Part shown: piece by piece, positions 1 to 8,739 of the stretch
How positions within the stretch are numbered: the stretch's first letter is position 1
Layout: each line of letters starts with the position of its first letter
Assembly: GCF_008274825.1 (NCBI RefSeq)
Contig: NZ_CP030848.1
Coordinates: 2,666,001-2,730,000 of the forward strand
Direction of reading: 5' to 3'
Length of the DNA stretch: 64,000 nt
Source: Sphingobacterium hotanense
Lineage (GTDB): Bacteria > Bacteroidota > Bacteroidia > Sphingobacteriales > Sphingobacteriaceae
Program-made: the position numbers and the translations under genes
The notes under the pieces: model-generated
Databases searched by the model: none
What the model was told of the DNA's origin: nothing
The model's input: only the letters and a program-made list of their open reading frames with translations

Positions 1-624
1 CAATCGGCATAGGTTTTTCAGGTGAACCTTTCTTGCCTGAGCCAAAACTGCAAAATCCGACTGATATAACCCGATGATGCTTTCTAAGTTGTCATTATTT
101 CTCGTCTCCGCAATGATCTTCCCATAGCCACCCTCGATAAATTGATACACTGTAATTCGATCATAGCCTAAGACCTTGCCCATATAATCGCTCAGGTGCT
201 GCCAGATACCCTTGGTATTTTCCATTAATACCTGAGCAAAGGATTCGAACTTCGGAAAGTACACCTGTAGATCCGCAACTTTAATTTCGAACTCAAAGTA
301 AACAGAGCGCTCATTCCGATAAACGCTTAGATAACAACCTCTCTCCAGAAGCCTGATCTCTAATAGATTGCGATCATTCTCCTCTGCTATAATTTGTCTT
401 ACAGCTTCCTGAATATCAATCTGGTAATCATGAAAATAATGATCGATCAAGAATGAAAATGGACGATCAAAAAGCGTATTAACATCTCGTTTTAACCAAT
501 CCGAACAATTCTCACTACCTGCAGTGATATTTAAATCTAAATCTGTAACGATCAGATACCCAAAACTTTGGATACCATCATAAGACAGCTGCTTCTGCAG
601 GTCAATAGAGGAAGAATTAAGCAT
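1..624 (-). CDS. Bacteriophytochrome-like PAS/GAF sensor, N-terminal part (cut by window edge)
   Basis: The reading frame runs from an ATG at 624 to the left edge, giving 208 residues of a longer protein. Residues about 10-110 resemble the phytochrome PAS_2 domain, and the part after about 140 resembles the bilin-binding GAF domain (GYDRITVYQF, then SDFAVLAQARKVHLKN where phytochromes have PASDIPxQAR). The cysteine that bacteriophytochromes carry ahead of the PAS domain is absent, and the PASDIP motif keeps only the SD. It may therefore be a phytochrome-derived sensor that does not bind bilin in the usual way. The output domain, probably a histidine kinase, lies outside the window. Family membership is fairly sure, ligand loss is an inference. 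Confidence 0.75.
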   Translation of the reverse strand, partial: MLNSSSIDLQKQLSYDGIQSFGYLIVTDLDLNITAGSENCSDWLKRDVNTLFDRPFSFLIDHYFHDYQIDIQEAVRQIIAEENDRNLLEIRLLERGCYLSVYRNERSVYFEFEIKVADLQVYFPKFESFAQVLMENTKGIWQHLSDYMGKVLGYDRITVYQFIEGGYGKIIAETRNNDNLESIIGLYQSDFAVLAQARKVHLKNLCRL

Positions 625-693
625 GCGTATTGGTTAGTTAGTTTGTTAATCTTTACAGCGTAAAGATAAGGAGTTTCTTTGAGCAACAGTAAA

Positions 694-727
694 AAAAGCG
701 TCAGTTAAAATGGAAACTGACGCTTTT
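694..727 (-). terminator. Intrinsic terminator of fabV
   Basis: Arms at 697-706 and 715-724 form a perfect 10-bp stem (AGCGTCAGTT/AACTGACGCT) with an 8-nt loop. On the minus strand a run of seven T follows, so it ends the fabV transcript before the sensor gene. Confidence 0.85.
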
Positions 728-751
728 CTATCTTTTATGAGGTAGCTAATC

Positions 752-1948
752 TTATCCGATACTCGGGATGTTTACTACTTCATTGGTATCCTTTTCGTAA
801 TCAATTTCATCGAAATTGAATCCAAATAATTGGAAGAAATCATTGCGGTATCCAGCAATATCAGAAATCTCTTCTAAGTTTTCTGTTGTTGCCTGTCCCC
901 ATAATTCAGCAACCTCTTTTTGAACATCTTCGCGCATCTCCAAATCGTCTACACGAATTCTTCCTTTATCATCCAATTGTAAATCAGAACCATTGTACAA
1001 GCGCTCTGCAAATAGACGTTGCATTTGCTCAATCGTTCCTTCATGTATTCCTTTTGCTTTCATCACCTTGTATAATAACGAAATATACAAAGGAACAACA
1101 GGAATAGCAGAACTTGACTGTGTAACCAATGCTTTATTTACAGAAACATAAGAAACACCATTCAAATCCTTCAATATTTCGTTTAACGCAGGGACCGTAG
1201 CTTCCAAATTGTCTTTAGCGCGTCCGATTGTACCGTTACGATAAATTGGATAAGTAAGCTCAGGGCCAATGTAAGAGTAAGCTACTGTCTTCACGCCTTC
1301 AGCTAAAACGCCGGCAGCTTTCAGTTCTTCAATCCAGAACTTCCAATCTTCACCACCCATTACCGCAACTGTATTTTCGATATCCTCTGGATTTTCAACC
1401 GGGTTGATCGTAATGTCGGAAACAACACCTGTGTGGAAGTCGACAGTCTTATCAGTAAATGGCTGATCGATAGGTTTCAACACGGATGCATGTGCCACAC
1501 CTGTTTTAGGATGTGTGCGGCGTGGTGAAGCCAGTGAATATACTACAAGATCAACTTGTCCTAAATCTTTCTTAATTAAGTCAATAGTCTGCTTTTTGAT
1601 CTCGTCAGAGAAAGCATCACCATTGATACTCTTTGCGTATAATCCGGCAGCCTGTGCTTCTTTTTCAAAAGCAGCGGAATTATACCAACCTGCAGTACCC
1701 AATTTACCTTCAGATGCCGGTTTTTCAAAAAACACACCAATGGTTGCAGCATCAGATCCAAAGGCAGCAGATATACGAGAGGCAATACCAAATCCCGTAG
1801 AAGCACCGATTACTAATACCTTTTTAGGACCGTCAGCAATCTTGCCTTTAGATTTCACATACTCGATTTGATTTTTAATATGTTGTGCAGCACCTTCAGG
1901 ATGCGCTGTCAAACAAATAAATCCTCTTGTTCTTGGTTGAATAATCAT
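752..1948 (-). CDS. fabV: Trans-2-enoyl-CoA/ACP reductase FabV
   Basis: At 398 residues this is the normal FabV length. FabV reduces trans-2-enoyl-ACP or enoyl-CoA with NAD(P)H in the last step of fatty-acid elongation and is a cytoplasmic short-chain-dehydrogenase relative, often insensitive to triclosan. The family start (MIIQPRTRGFIC) is present, the Rossmann glycine motif GASTGFG lies near residues 48-54, and the family Y-x8-K active site is Tyr236 and Lys245. It is a single-gene unit with its own terminator downstream and a likely promoter upstream. I see no other enoyl reductase gene in this window. Confidence 0.95.
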   Translation of the reverse strand: MIIQPRTRGFICLTAHPEGAAQHIKNQIEYVKSKGKIADGPKKVLVIGASTGFGIASRISAAFGSDAATIGVFFEKPASEGKLGTAGWYNSAAFEKEAQAAGLYAKSINGDAFSDEIKKQTIDLIKKDLGQVDLVVYSLASPRRTHPKTGVAHASVLKPIDQPFTDKTVDFHTGVVSDITINPVENPEDIENTVAVMGGEDWKFWIEELKAAGVLAEGVKTVAYSYIGPELTYPIYRNGTIGRAKDNLEATVPALNEILKDLNGVSYVSVNKALVTQSSSAIPVVPLYISLLYKVMKAKGIHEGTIEQMQRLFAERLYNGSDLQLDDKGRIRVDDLEMREDVQKEVAELWGQATTENLEEISDIAGYRNDFFQLFGFNFDEIDYEKDTNEVVNIPSIG

Positions 1949-1983
1949 CTTTATTTAATCTTTCAAAGTTGAATAATTAGTTA

Positions 1984-1991
1984 CAAAAGTA
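1984..1991 (-). promoter_or_regulatory. Bacteroidota -7 box ahead of fabV
   Basis: On the minus strand this reads TACTTTTG, matching the TANNTTTG -7 consensus of Bacteroidota primary-sigma promoters, 36 bp before the fabV ATG. I see no clear -33 TTG at the usual distance. Confidence 0.45.
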
Positions 1992-2168
1992 GTTAAATTT
2001 TCAAGGAAACATCCTTCTACCTTATTTTTTATGGAAGTGTCTGTCTTTCAAAGGCCATCAAAAATTTTCAACGCTGTTGCTGTTTCAAGGGCAACATAAA
2101 AATTAATTTAAGCAGGTCTTTAATTGGACTTCCTCGCCTTCTTTAGCTAGAATTTCACTCAAGTTTAC

Positions 2169-3320
2169 TTATTTTTTCACGAATTCACTATATAACAATC
2201 GGATAACATCTTTAGACAACATGATATCGTCGTCGCTATCCTGCGTAGGGATGCAACCATTCGTTATAACAATGAACCCAAATTTCTTCTTAGGCTCAAA
2301 GAACATATTACTGTAAAGACCATATGCAGAACCCGTATGTCCGATCATATGTTCTCCAGGAATAAGTTTATCTGTCTCTAAAAGTGCTAATCCATAATGT
2401 TCTTTTGCAGATAAACCCTTTTGCATACGTTTCGCGCTTTTCTTGCTAATGATCTTTATCCCCCCAGATTTACCGTAGTTCATATGCATCGTCATATACT
2501 TTGCAAGATCATTTGCAGAAATTTTCATCCCGCCGGTCGGCGAAAATACAGGCGTAGAAACACCCATGGTGTAATTCCGGATCTCCTCAGATCGTGGATT
2601 ATAAGCCGATGGCTGTGCTTTAAAAGTTCCCTCCTCTTTAACATAGAGCGTGGCGAATCTCGAACAATCCAATGAATCAATGCAGTAGCCTGCATTTAAA
2701 CCCAGAGGACTTAATATCTGTTGCTTGATATAATTATCAAATCGCACATTGCTCAGGCGCTCAAGTACCGCGCCTACCATATTGAAATTCAAGTTGCAAT
2801 ATTCGTAATCCGTTCCTGGCTTATAGTCATTGTAAGACTTCGCCCAATTCGGATTCTTTTCTGGATTGATGACATCTAATTCAAAATATCCATTGCTATC
2901 GTTAATACTCGAACGATGCGATAAAACCATTTCCAAGGTAATCTTCGTATCTGGGTATTTTGGATTTCTAATTTTGAAGCCCACTAGATCACTAAAATCA
3001 TCTGTCAGGGAGATCTTCCCCTGTTCAACCAGTTGCATAATCGCCGTTGCACTGAAAGACTTTGAAATGGAAGCAATGCGGAATAAGTTGTCTGTCGTCA
3101 ATGGCTCTTTGTTCTCCAAGTTCTTATAGCCTAGCGCATGCTGGTATACCGGCTTGCCGTCTTTCACTACCACAACCGCTAAACCCACAGCCTCATATTT
3201 ATTCGCTACGTCTTTTAATTTTTGTTCGAAGCCTGTAGATTGTGCGAATACTTGGCTACTGATAATCAATCCCACGCAGGCAAAGGCAACTTTCTTTGTA
3301 ATTTGATAGATGTTCTTCAT
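2169..3320 (-). CDS. Secreted serine hydrolase, class C beta-lactamase/esterase family
   Basis: This 383-residue protein has a signal peptide ending near VFAQ (residue 27), so it acts in the periplasm. The three active-site motifs of the beta-lactamase/penicillin-binding family are present: S84-I-S-K87, a YCN tyrosine motif in the middle, and HTG near the C terminus. Proteins of this kind include peptidases, esterases and few true beta-lactamases, so the substrate cannot be assigned. It lies just downstream of the DUF3307 gene (12 bp gap) on the same strand and could be cotranscribed with satD and that gene. Confidence 0.88.
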   Translation of the reverse strand: MKNIYQITKKVAFACVGLIISSQVFAQSTGFEQKLKDVANKYEAVGLAVVVVKDGKPVYQHALGYKNLENKEPLTTDNLFRIASISKSFSATAIMQLVEQGKISLTDDFSDLVGFKIRNPKYPDTKITLEMVLSHRSSINDSNGYFELDVINPEKNPNWAKSYNDYKPGTDYEYCNLNFNMVGAVLERLSNVRFDNYIKQQILSPLGLNAGYCIDSLDCSRFATLYVKEEGTFKAQPSAYNPRSEEIRNYTMGVSTPVFSPTGGMKISANDLAKYMTMHMNYGKSGGIKIISKKSAKRMQKGLSAKEHYGLALLETDKLIPGEHMIGHTGSAYGLYSNMFFEPKKKFGFIVITNGCIPTQDSDDDIMLSKDVIRLLYSEFVKK

Positions 3321-3332
3321 GTATGATATTAT

Positions 3333-4064
3333 TTATACGAGTGTGAGGCAGTACTTCAGCCCAAATGCAACGAGCATCCCCAGCCCGAAACTAAGTAAAG
3401 TACCGATCATCACGTATTCTGTAAATTTGGTGTCGCGTGCATTCGTTAGATCTCCAAAACGGAATATCGATTTTGCCGCCAGTAGAAATCCAATACCTTC
3501 ATTCAACCCTAACATCACAAAGCCCATAATCATGAGACGTTCCATCACTCCGATAACCGTGCCGGCATCAAATAAGGTCTCACTGCGCTTACTGTTAAAA
3601 TCAGCTTCCTTTTGCCACTTGCTAAAGAAGACTCGGATAACGATAGGTATAGCAAACACGATAAGAATTATCGCAATCAGCAACAACAACAGTTTATTCC
3701 AATTGACCAGTTCCATTAGTTCTGTCCAAGCGTTAGGCGTCCAATAGAAATAAATAGCCACTATACTAGCAATATGTAGCAGCTGATCGATAATGAATAG
3801 ACGAATTGGGTTTACTTTCCAACGGTTCTCTACACCGATTTTAATGCTGTCTATTGCCAGATGTGAGGCCAATAAGAACACGATGTTCTGCCAATTATTC
3901 GCTAAGTCATTGATAAAGAACAGCAATAACAACGCGCCATGCACCCCAACATGATAGAATAAGTATTGTATTTGCGTATTCCGCTTCTGTACCCAGGACT
4001 TAGGTTGCAAAACAAAATCCCCGATCAGATGGGCAATAAACATCTTAAGCAGATTTGTCAACAT
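3333..4064 (-). CDS. DUF3307 membrane protein
   Basis: The protein has 243 residues and several hydrophobic segments. The N terminus (FIAHLIGDFVLQPKSWV) is the hallmark of the DUF3307 family, integral membrane proteins of unknown function. Its start overlaps the end of the SatD-like gene by 20 bp, so the two are translationally linked. The pairing suggests a joint role, and the upstream operator-like array may control both. Function is unknown. Confidence 0.85.
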   Translation of the reverse strand: MLTNLLKMFIAHLIGDFVLQPKSWVQKRNTQIQYLFYHVGVHGALLLLFFINDLANNWQNIVFLLASHLAIDSIKIGVENRWKVNPIRLFIIDQLLHIASIVAIYFYWTPNAWTELMELVNWNKLLLLLIAIILIVFAIPIVIRVFFSKWQKEADFNSKRSETLFDAGTVIGVMERLMIMGFVMLGLNEGIGFLLAAKSIFRFGDLTNARDTKFTEYVMIGTLLSFGLGMLVAFGLKYCLTLV

Positions 4065-4659
4065 AGCTTGCGAGTTGGTTGGTGCAATATTGTATTACTT
4101 GACCCAGTTTTGTATAATTCGCCTTATTGAGCTCACGGCTCACTTGGCTTTGATGTGTTCGCTTCAGCAATTGCGTGATTTCCAACTGACTTTTGTCGGG
4201 ATGATCCATCACCATCTGCACAGCTTCCGCCATGTTTGCAGTCCATTGGTCCACCAAACGGGTACTCAGCGTTAAAATCAAGTTGATTTGTTCATCTAAC
4301 TCCTCCCATGGAGATATAAAGGCTAGACTTTCTTTGTTTAACGAGTCTAATGCTTTGCCCGAATTCACAAAAGCCTCTCCGCTGGTTTTTTTGATACTGG
4401 AATCTCGGTAGCTAATTTCTCCTACACCAATCCCCATACGGACATCCATCCCCTCCTTTTGTCGAATAACAGACTTTAAATAAAATATACTCGAAAATAA
4501 ATTTGACAAGGGAAGCTCCGCCTGAAAGCTGTCGCCTCGAAAGACATCAAAATCCGTACTATATAGCTTTAAGGCTTGTTCCAATTGCGGAAGCCATTCG
4601 CTGCTATCGTATTTGCGGGAATGAATAATGTCGCCAGTAATTACTAAATGAAATGTCAT
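4045..4659 (-). CDS. SatD-like protein with C-terminal helix-turn-helix
   Basis: The 204-residue protein starts with VITGDIIHSRKY, typical of the SatD family (named from the Streptococcus mutans acid-tolerance locus). The last third (around QLEITQLLKRTHQSQVSREL) reads as a helix-turn-helix, so it may bind DNA. It overlaps the DUF3307 gene by 20 bp and is divergent from ppk2. The 290-bp gap between them carries five evenly spaced dyads, for which this protein is the obvious candidate regulator. The DNA-binding role is an inference. Confidence 0.8.
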   Translation of the reverse strand: MTFHLVITGDIIHSRKYDSSEWLPQLEQALKLYSTDFDVFRGDSFQAELPLSNLFSSIFYLKSVIRQKEGMDVRMGIGVGEISYRDSSIKKTSGEAFVNSGKALDSLNKESLAFISPWEELDEQINLILTLSTRLVDQWTANMAEAVQMVMDHPDKSQLEITQLLKRTHQSQVSRELNKANYTKLGQVIQYCTNQLASYVDKSA

Positions 4660-4731
4660 AATTATTTCGTTTATCGCTGGTAGATGCTGTCTAGGCTTTT
4701 TGATTGCCTAAAGATAAGCAAATCCATCATA

Positions 4732-4859
4732 TGACCAAATTTAATCAAATATCAAATTATGACTCATATAAGTCATAATTCCAAATATGATTAAAATAAG
4801 TCATAATTCCAAATATGATTAAAATAAGTCATAATTTAATATTTGACTAAAATGAGTCA
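4732..4859. promoter_or_regulatory. Array of five 28-bp-phased operator-like dyads
   Basis: Five copies of TGAYY-N6-RRTCA start at 4732, 4760, 4788, 4816 and 4844, exactly 28 bp apart. The second is a perfect dyad (TTATGACT/AGTCATAA), the fifth is also perfect (TTTGACT/AGTCAAA), and the third and fourth are identical to each other. The array fills the middle of the gap between the divergent satD-like and ppk2 genes. I read it as multiple operators for one dimeric regulator. Confidence 0.7.
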
Positions 4860-4949
4860 AAACAAAAATAAAACACCCATAACAATCGTTATCTCTCCAA
4901 GCAAACAAAACATAATATTTAGTAAATTGCTAAGATCAAACTATAAACT

Positions 4950-5825
4950 ATGACGAACTATTCGAAGCTCTTAACAGCAAAAAGCAGTTTTAAAATAAAG
5001 GAACACCCCACCGATATTCGTGATGAAATCAATCCCGACGATGCAAAAGCGGAGCTGAAAAAGGTTCGCAAGAAAATAGCAGAGCTACAAGATAAAATGT
5101 ATGCACACGATAAATACAGTGTATTAATCTGTCTGCAAGGAATGGACACCTCAGGGAAAGACTCGCTGATCAGGGAAGTTTTTAAAGACTTCAATGTTCG
5201 AGGTGTTGTCGTTGAAAGTTTCAAGACACCAAATTCTCAAGAACTGGAACACGACTATTTATGGCGCCACGAGATCAAGCTCCCAGAAAAGGGAAAGTTC
5301 GCTGTGTTCAATAGAACGCATTATGAAAATGTGTTAGTAACAAGAGTACATCCTGAATATCTATTAAACGAACGAATCCCCCATATCAATAATCCGAAAG
5401 ATCTTCCAAAAGATTTTTGGAAAATGCGTTTCGAACAAATCAACAATTTCGAAAAACGCATTGTCGAAAATGGAACTATCATATTTAAGTTCTTCCTCAA
5501 CCTAAGCAAGGATGAACAGAAAGAAAGACTCTTGAGCCGACTGGAAGAAGAAGAAAAGAACTGGAAGTTTTCTCCCGGCGACTTGGAAGAACGAAAACTC
5601 TGGGACAAATACATGGAATGCTATGAAGATGCCATCAAAAACACCAGCAAAAAGAATGCGCGTTGGTATATCATCCCTTCAGATAGCAAACCCGTAAGCC
5701 GATATCTAGTCGCACAGATTATCTACGAAGTCTTATCGACCTACCAGGATATACAGTATCCGGAAATGGAACCGGAGGTCGAAGAACATAAAAGAAAATA
5801 TAAAGAACAATTGGAAGCCGAATAA
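4950..5825 (+). CDS. ppk2: Polyphosphate kinase 2 family protein
   Basis: PPK2 enzymes move phosphate between polyphosphate and nucleotides, mostly to make ADP, ATP or GTP from lower phosphates. This 291-residue protein is a single-domain PPK2 of normal size. The Walker A loop is GMDTSGKD at residues 64-71, and the lid region with NRTHYENVLVTRVHP is conserved. Which nucleotide it prefers cannot be read from the sequence. It is transcribed alone: a terminator overlaps its stop codon, and the dyad array lies 90 bp upstream of its ATG. Confidence 0.92.
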   Translation: MTNYSKLLTAKSSFKIKEHPTDIRDEINPDDAKAELKKVRKKIAELQDKMYAHDKYSVLICLQGMDTSGKDSLIREVFKDFNVRGVVVESFKTPNSQELEHDYLWRHEIKLPEKGKFAVFNRTHYENVLVTRVHPEYLLNERIPHINNPKDLPKDFWKMRFEQINNFEKRIVENGTIIFKFFLNLSKDEQKERLLSRLEEEEKNWKFSPGDLEERKLWDKYMECYEDAIKNTSKKNARWYIIPSDSKPVSRYLVAQIIYEVLSTYQDIQYPEMEPEVEEHKRKYKEQLEAE

Positions 5826-5843
5826 GCTTCCAATTGTGTTTTA
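5808..5843 (+). terminator. Terminator overlapping the ppk2 stop codon
   Basis: A perfect 11-bp stem pairs 5808-5818 with 5826-5836, and the ppk2 stop codon TAA (5823-5825) is in the loop. TGTTTT follows. The stem doubles as the last codons of ppk2. Confidence 0.75.
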
Positions 5844-6629
5844 GAATATTAAGTTTGAAATACCTCCATCTAAGGGTATTGAAGCACCTGTAAGGAAAGA
5901 CGCATAGGGCGACGCTAGGAATGCTACCAAATAGCCGTACTCCTCCGGTTTACCCAGTCGCTTTACAGGAATACTGTCCCTTCTACGCTTCTCAATAACC
6001 GCGATATCAAGCCCCTCCTGCTCAGCCTGTTTCTCCATCAAGCTATAAAGTCTATCAGTAGCAAAATAACCCGTCAATACCGAATTCACTGTAATGCCAT
6101 CTCTTCCTACCGCATTCGCTAAGGATTTGCTCCAACTCACTAAAGCCGTACGCATCGTATTAGACAGCACCAAGCTATCCTGTGGCTCTTTAACCGTCAT
6201 CGAAGAAACATTGATAATTCTACCATAACCCTGTTGCTTCATATGCGATAAAGCAAGATTGCTGGTATAAACCGCTGTTTGAAACAATAGTTCAAAAGCA
6301 CCTTGATAATCTTCCTCCTCTTTCGACAACACAGTCCCTGCCGCCGGACCATTCGTATTATTGACCAGAATATCGAACTGATGTGATTTAAAAAAGCCAG
6401 CAATTATTGTCTTATGCTTCTCATAATCCATAAAATCAGAAACAACATAGCCATGCTCTTGGCCAGCCTCTTTATCTAACTCAGCAACTACTTTCTTCAG
6501 CTTTTCTTCATTCCGCGCCATAATAAAAACAGTGGCCCCACATTTCGCAAGTTCCTGCGCAATGGCTTTTCCAATTCCAGCTGAAGCACCGCCAACTAAA
6601 GCCGTTTTACCTTTTAAATCTATCTGCAT
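5841..6629 (-). CDS. Short-chain dehydrogenase/reductase with altered active site
   Basis: I start it at the ATG at 6629 (262 residues), because the only longer start is a TTG. The Rossmann motif GGASAGIG and the NNTNG segment are those of classical SDR enzymes using NAD(P). The usual catalytic YxxxK is not present: the aligned stretch reads SNTMR, just before the conserved ALVSWSKSLA. A group of SDR proteins with this substitution is known, so it may be a variant enzyme rather than a dead one. Substrate unknown. It converges on ppk2. Confidence 0.85.
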   Translation of the reverse strand: MQIDLKGKTALVGGASAGIGKAIAQELAKCGATVFIMARNEEKLKKVVAELDKEAGQEHGYVVSDFMDYEKHKTIIAGFFKSHQFDILVNNTNGPAAGTVLSKEEEDYQGAFELLFQTAVYTSNLALSHMKQQGYGRIINVSSMTVKEPQDSLVLSNTMRTALVSWSKSLANAVGRDGITVNSVLTGYFATDRLYSLMEKQAEQEGLDIAVIEKRRRDSIPVKRLGKPEEYGYLVAFLASPYASFLTGASIPLDGGISNLIF

Positions 6630-6703
6630 CGTGATTAATGTTCTTTGCAATAAATATAGGTTTTAAAAGGGCAACCCCGAAAAAAACAAATGTGAAAATT
6701 AGA

Positions 6704-7108
6704 TTATTCCTTATCGTTCTTCGGATATCCCTCGGCGTCTAAATCATCTCGATAATCTTCTTCATCTTTTGCCAATTCCTCATCCTTTTTCGACACTCGC
6801 AAATTGGAAGCATCTGTAATTCGCATATTATTATCTTCCAGATTGTCTTCTCGCAACTCATCTAAATCTGCATACTCATCTCCTACATAGGGATTTGAGG
6901 AATCATACGTAGAATCGTCGTTTTCCGCGCCTTCACTGAGCGTATCGTAATTTGCAGGGTGATCCCAATCCGGATCTTTGTCATTTACGTCCAATTCATA
7001 GCTCGCATCTTCTTCGTTATACGCCAAATCCCTAGGTTCGAAATTCGCATCCTCTCCTTCAACATTCTTTTTGTTCTTTTTCTCTTCCATGATGTTTTCT
7101 TTTTTCAT
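6704..7108 (-). CDS. Highly acidic, probably disordered protein
   Basis: The 134-residue protein is dominated by Asp, Glu and Asn with hardly any hydrophobic core, and has no signal peptide, so I expect it to be cytoplasmic and largely unstructured. It may start at the second Met (residue 7, MEEKKNKK). I do not recognise a family beyond small acidic proteins often seen in Sphingobacteriaceae. The codon pattern and clean flanks support a real gene. Confidence 0.65.
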   Translation of the reverse strand: MKKENIMEEKKNKKNVEGEDANFEPRDLAYNEEDASYELDVNDKDPDWDHPANYDTLSEGAENDDSTYDSSNPYVGDEYADLDELREDNLEDNNMRITDASNLRVSKKDEELAKDEEDYRDDLDAEGYPKNDKE

Positions 7109-7240
7109 TGAATACTAAGAATAGAACCCCCAAATACAAGAGATTGTTTTATATTATTTGGTAAGAAATACAACCCTTAAAGGTTGGAAATTAACAGAAT
7201 ATTAATTAGATTTACCTTAACAATTTATAAACTTTAAACC

Positions 7241-7621
7241 ATGCAAACGAAAACAGAATACCTAATTTGGGACAAAATTGTCTCAAGTGCAAAAAGTCGT
7301 TTCGACGCGGAGCTCTATGCAAATAAGTTTAAAAATATGCAGCCCGAACTCTTCGACAAACTGGTTCTACACATCATTGTAGGGTTTGCATCGGGTGAAG
7401 ATCATGAGTCTATCTCCACCAACTTACACAACGAATTAGACCACCTAGGGATCGATGTACGTGAAGGAATTATAGATACTATTATTTCCGACAAACATAT
7501 TGTCTTTAGTCCCGAGATATACGCAGCCTACCTAACTTTCTCTATGCTTGAAGACGGGGCATCGGAAGCGGAGGTTCTAGGTTATGTTTGTGATCTCTTG
7601 GAAAACCCACACATCTACTAA
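7241..7621 (+). CDS. Small soluble protein of unknown function
   Basis: This 126-residue protein has no signal peptide or membrane segment and reads as mostly helical, with two regions rich in hydrophobic residues separated by an acidic loop (FASGEDHES). It has an AT-rich upstream region and lies 111 bp ahead of trpS on the same strand. I do not recognise the family. Confidence 0.65.
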   Translation: MQTKTEYLIWDKIVSSAKSRFDAELYANKFKNMQPELFDKLVLHIIVGFASGEDHESISTNLHNELDHLGIDVREGIIDTIISDKHIVFSPEIYAAYLTFSMLEDGASEAEVLGYVCDLLENPHIY

Positions 7622-7717
7622 TCAGTACGCTAAATCGACAGTGAAAAACTGAATATAAAAGTTGTTCTCCCTGCTATTTCTGCGATAACGCCTAAGAAAA
7701 ACTAGCTTTTTTTTCCG

Positions 7718-7725
7718 TAACTTTG
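7718..7725 (+). promoter_or_regulatory. -7 box directly before trpS
   Basis: TAACTTTG matches the Bacteroidota TANNTTTG consensus exactly and ends only 7 bp before the trpS ATG (7733). Transcription starting at the usual distance would give a leaderless or nearly leaderless mRNA. Confidence 0.6.
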
Positions 7726-7732
7726 CACCCAT

Positions 7733-8731
7733 ATGGAAACTGTTGTTAGTGGTATTAGAAGTACCGGAAAATTACACTTAGGAAATTACTATGGAGCGCT
7801 GAGCAATTTTGTGAAGATGCAGGATGAATATAACTGTTTCTTTTTTATTGCTGATTTACACTCCTTAACGACTCACCCGACGCCGCAAGACCTGAATAGC
7901 ATGGTCCGCAACGTAGTGGTTGAATATTTAGCTGCAGGCTTAGATCCTGAAAAATCTACCATCTATGTACAATCAGACGTACCTGAAGTAGCAGAGCTTT
8001 ATTTATACATGAATATGAACGCTTACCTTGGTGAATTAGAAAGAGCAACTTCTTTCAAAGACAAGGTTCGCGCAAACCCAAATAACGTAAATGCTGGTCT
8101 ATTGACCTATCCCGTGCTAATGGCTTGTGATATCTTAATCCATCATGGCGTTAAAGTCCCTGTTGGCAAAGACCAGGAGCAGCACTTAGAAATGACGAGA
8201 ACATTCGGTAATCGTTTCAACAGACTTTACAATGTTGATTATTTCCAAGAGGCATTTGCTTTTGCTTATACGGACAAGTTGGTCAAAGTACCAGGCTTAT
8301 CCGGACAAGGGAAAATGGGTAAATCAAATGGCGATGCAGACTGTATCTATTTATCCGATACGGAACAAGCAATCCGTAAAAAGATTATGCGCGCAGTGAC
8401 GGACAATGGACCTACCGAGTTAAACCAAACAAAACCCGAAGCCGTTCAAAATCTTTTTGATCTAATGAAGGTCGTATCAACAGCTGATACGGTAGAGCAT
8501 TTTGATGAACTATACAACAAATGTGAAATCCGTTATGGCGACTTCAAAAAGCAATTAGCCGAAGACATGGTCTTAGCGACAGCAGATGTACGTTCAAGAA
8601 TCGAAAGCATCGGTCAGGACGATGAATACATCAAAAAAGTGGTGAAGATGGGCGCTGAAAAAGCAGCAGCAAGCGCGCAGAAAACCATCAAAGAAGTTCG
8701 TGAAATCATAGGTCTTAAAAAACTGTTTTAA
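7733..8731 (+). CDS. trpS: Tryptophan-tRNA ligase
   Basis: The enzyme charges tRNA-Trp with tryptophan using ATP. The 332-residue length is typical for a bacterial class I TrpRS. The HIGH-type motif is HLGN at residues 15-18 and the KMSKS-type motif is KMGKS at 194-198. It is followed after 8 bp by a deoxynucleoside kinase gene, and the two end at a shared terminator. Confidence 0.96.
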   Translation: METVVSGIRSTGKLHLGNYYGALSNFVKMQDEYNCFFFIADLHSLTTHPTPQDLNSMVRNVVVEYLAAGLDPEKSTIYVQSDVPEVAELYLYMNMNAYLGELERATSFKDKVRANPNNVNAGLLTYPVLMACDILIHHGVKVPVGKDQEQHLEMTRTFGNRFNRLYNVDYFQEAFAFAYTDKLVKVPGLSGQGKMGKSNGDADCIYLSDTEQAIRKKIMRAVTDNGPTELNQTKPEAVQNLFDLMKVVSTADTVEHFDELYNKCEIRYGDFKKQLAEDMVLATADVRSRIESIGQDDEYIKKVVKMGAEKAAASAQKTIKEVREIIGLKKLF

Positions 8732-8739
8732 TAGAAATT

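Noticed and set aside
1515..1871. A 118-codon plus-strand frame inside fabV
   Set aside because: It is antisense to a well-supported gene and has no protein-like composition of its own.
4732..4859. Possible CRISPR array from the 28-bp periodicity
   Set aside because: There are no unique spacers; the whole unit repeats and each copy has a dyad, and no cas genes are near.
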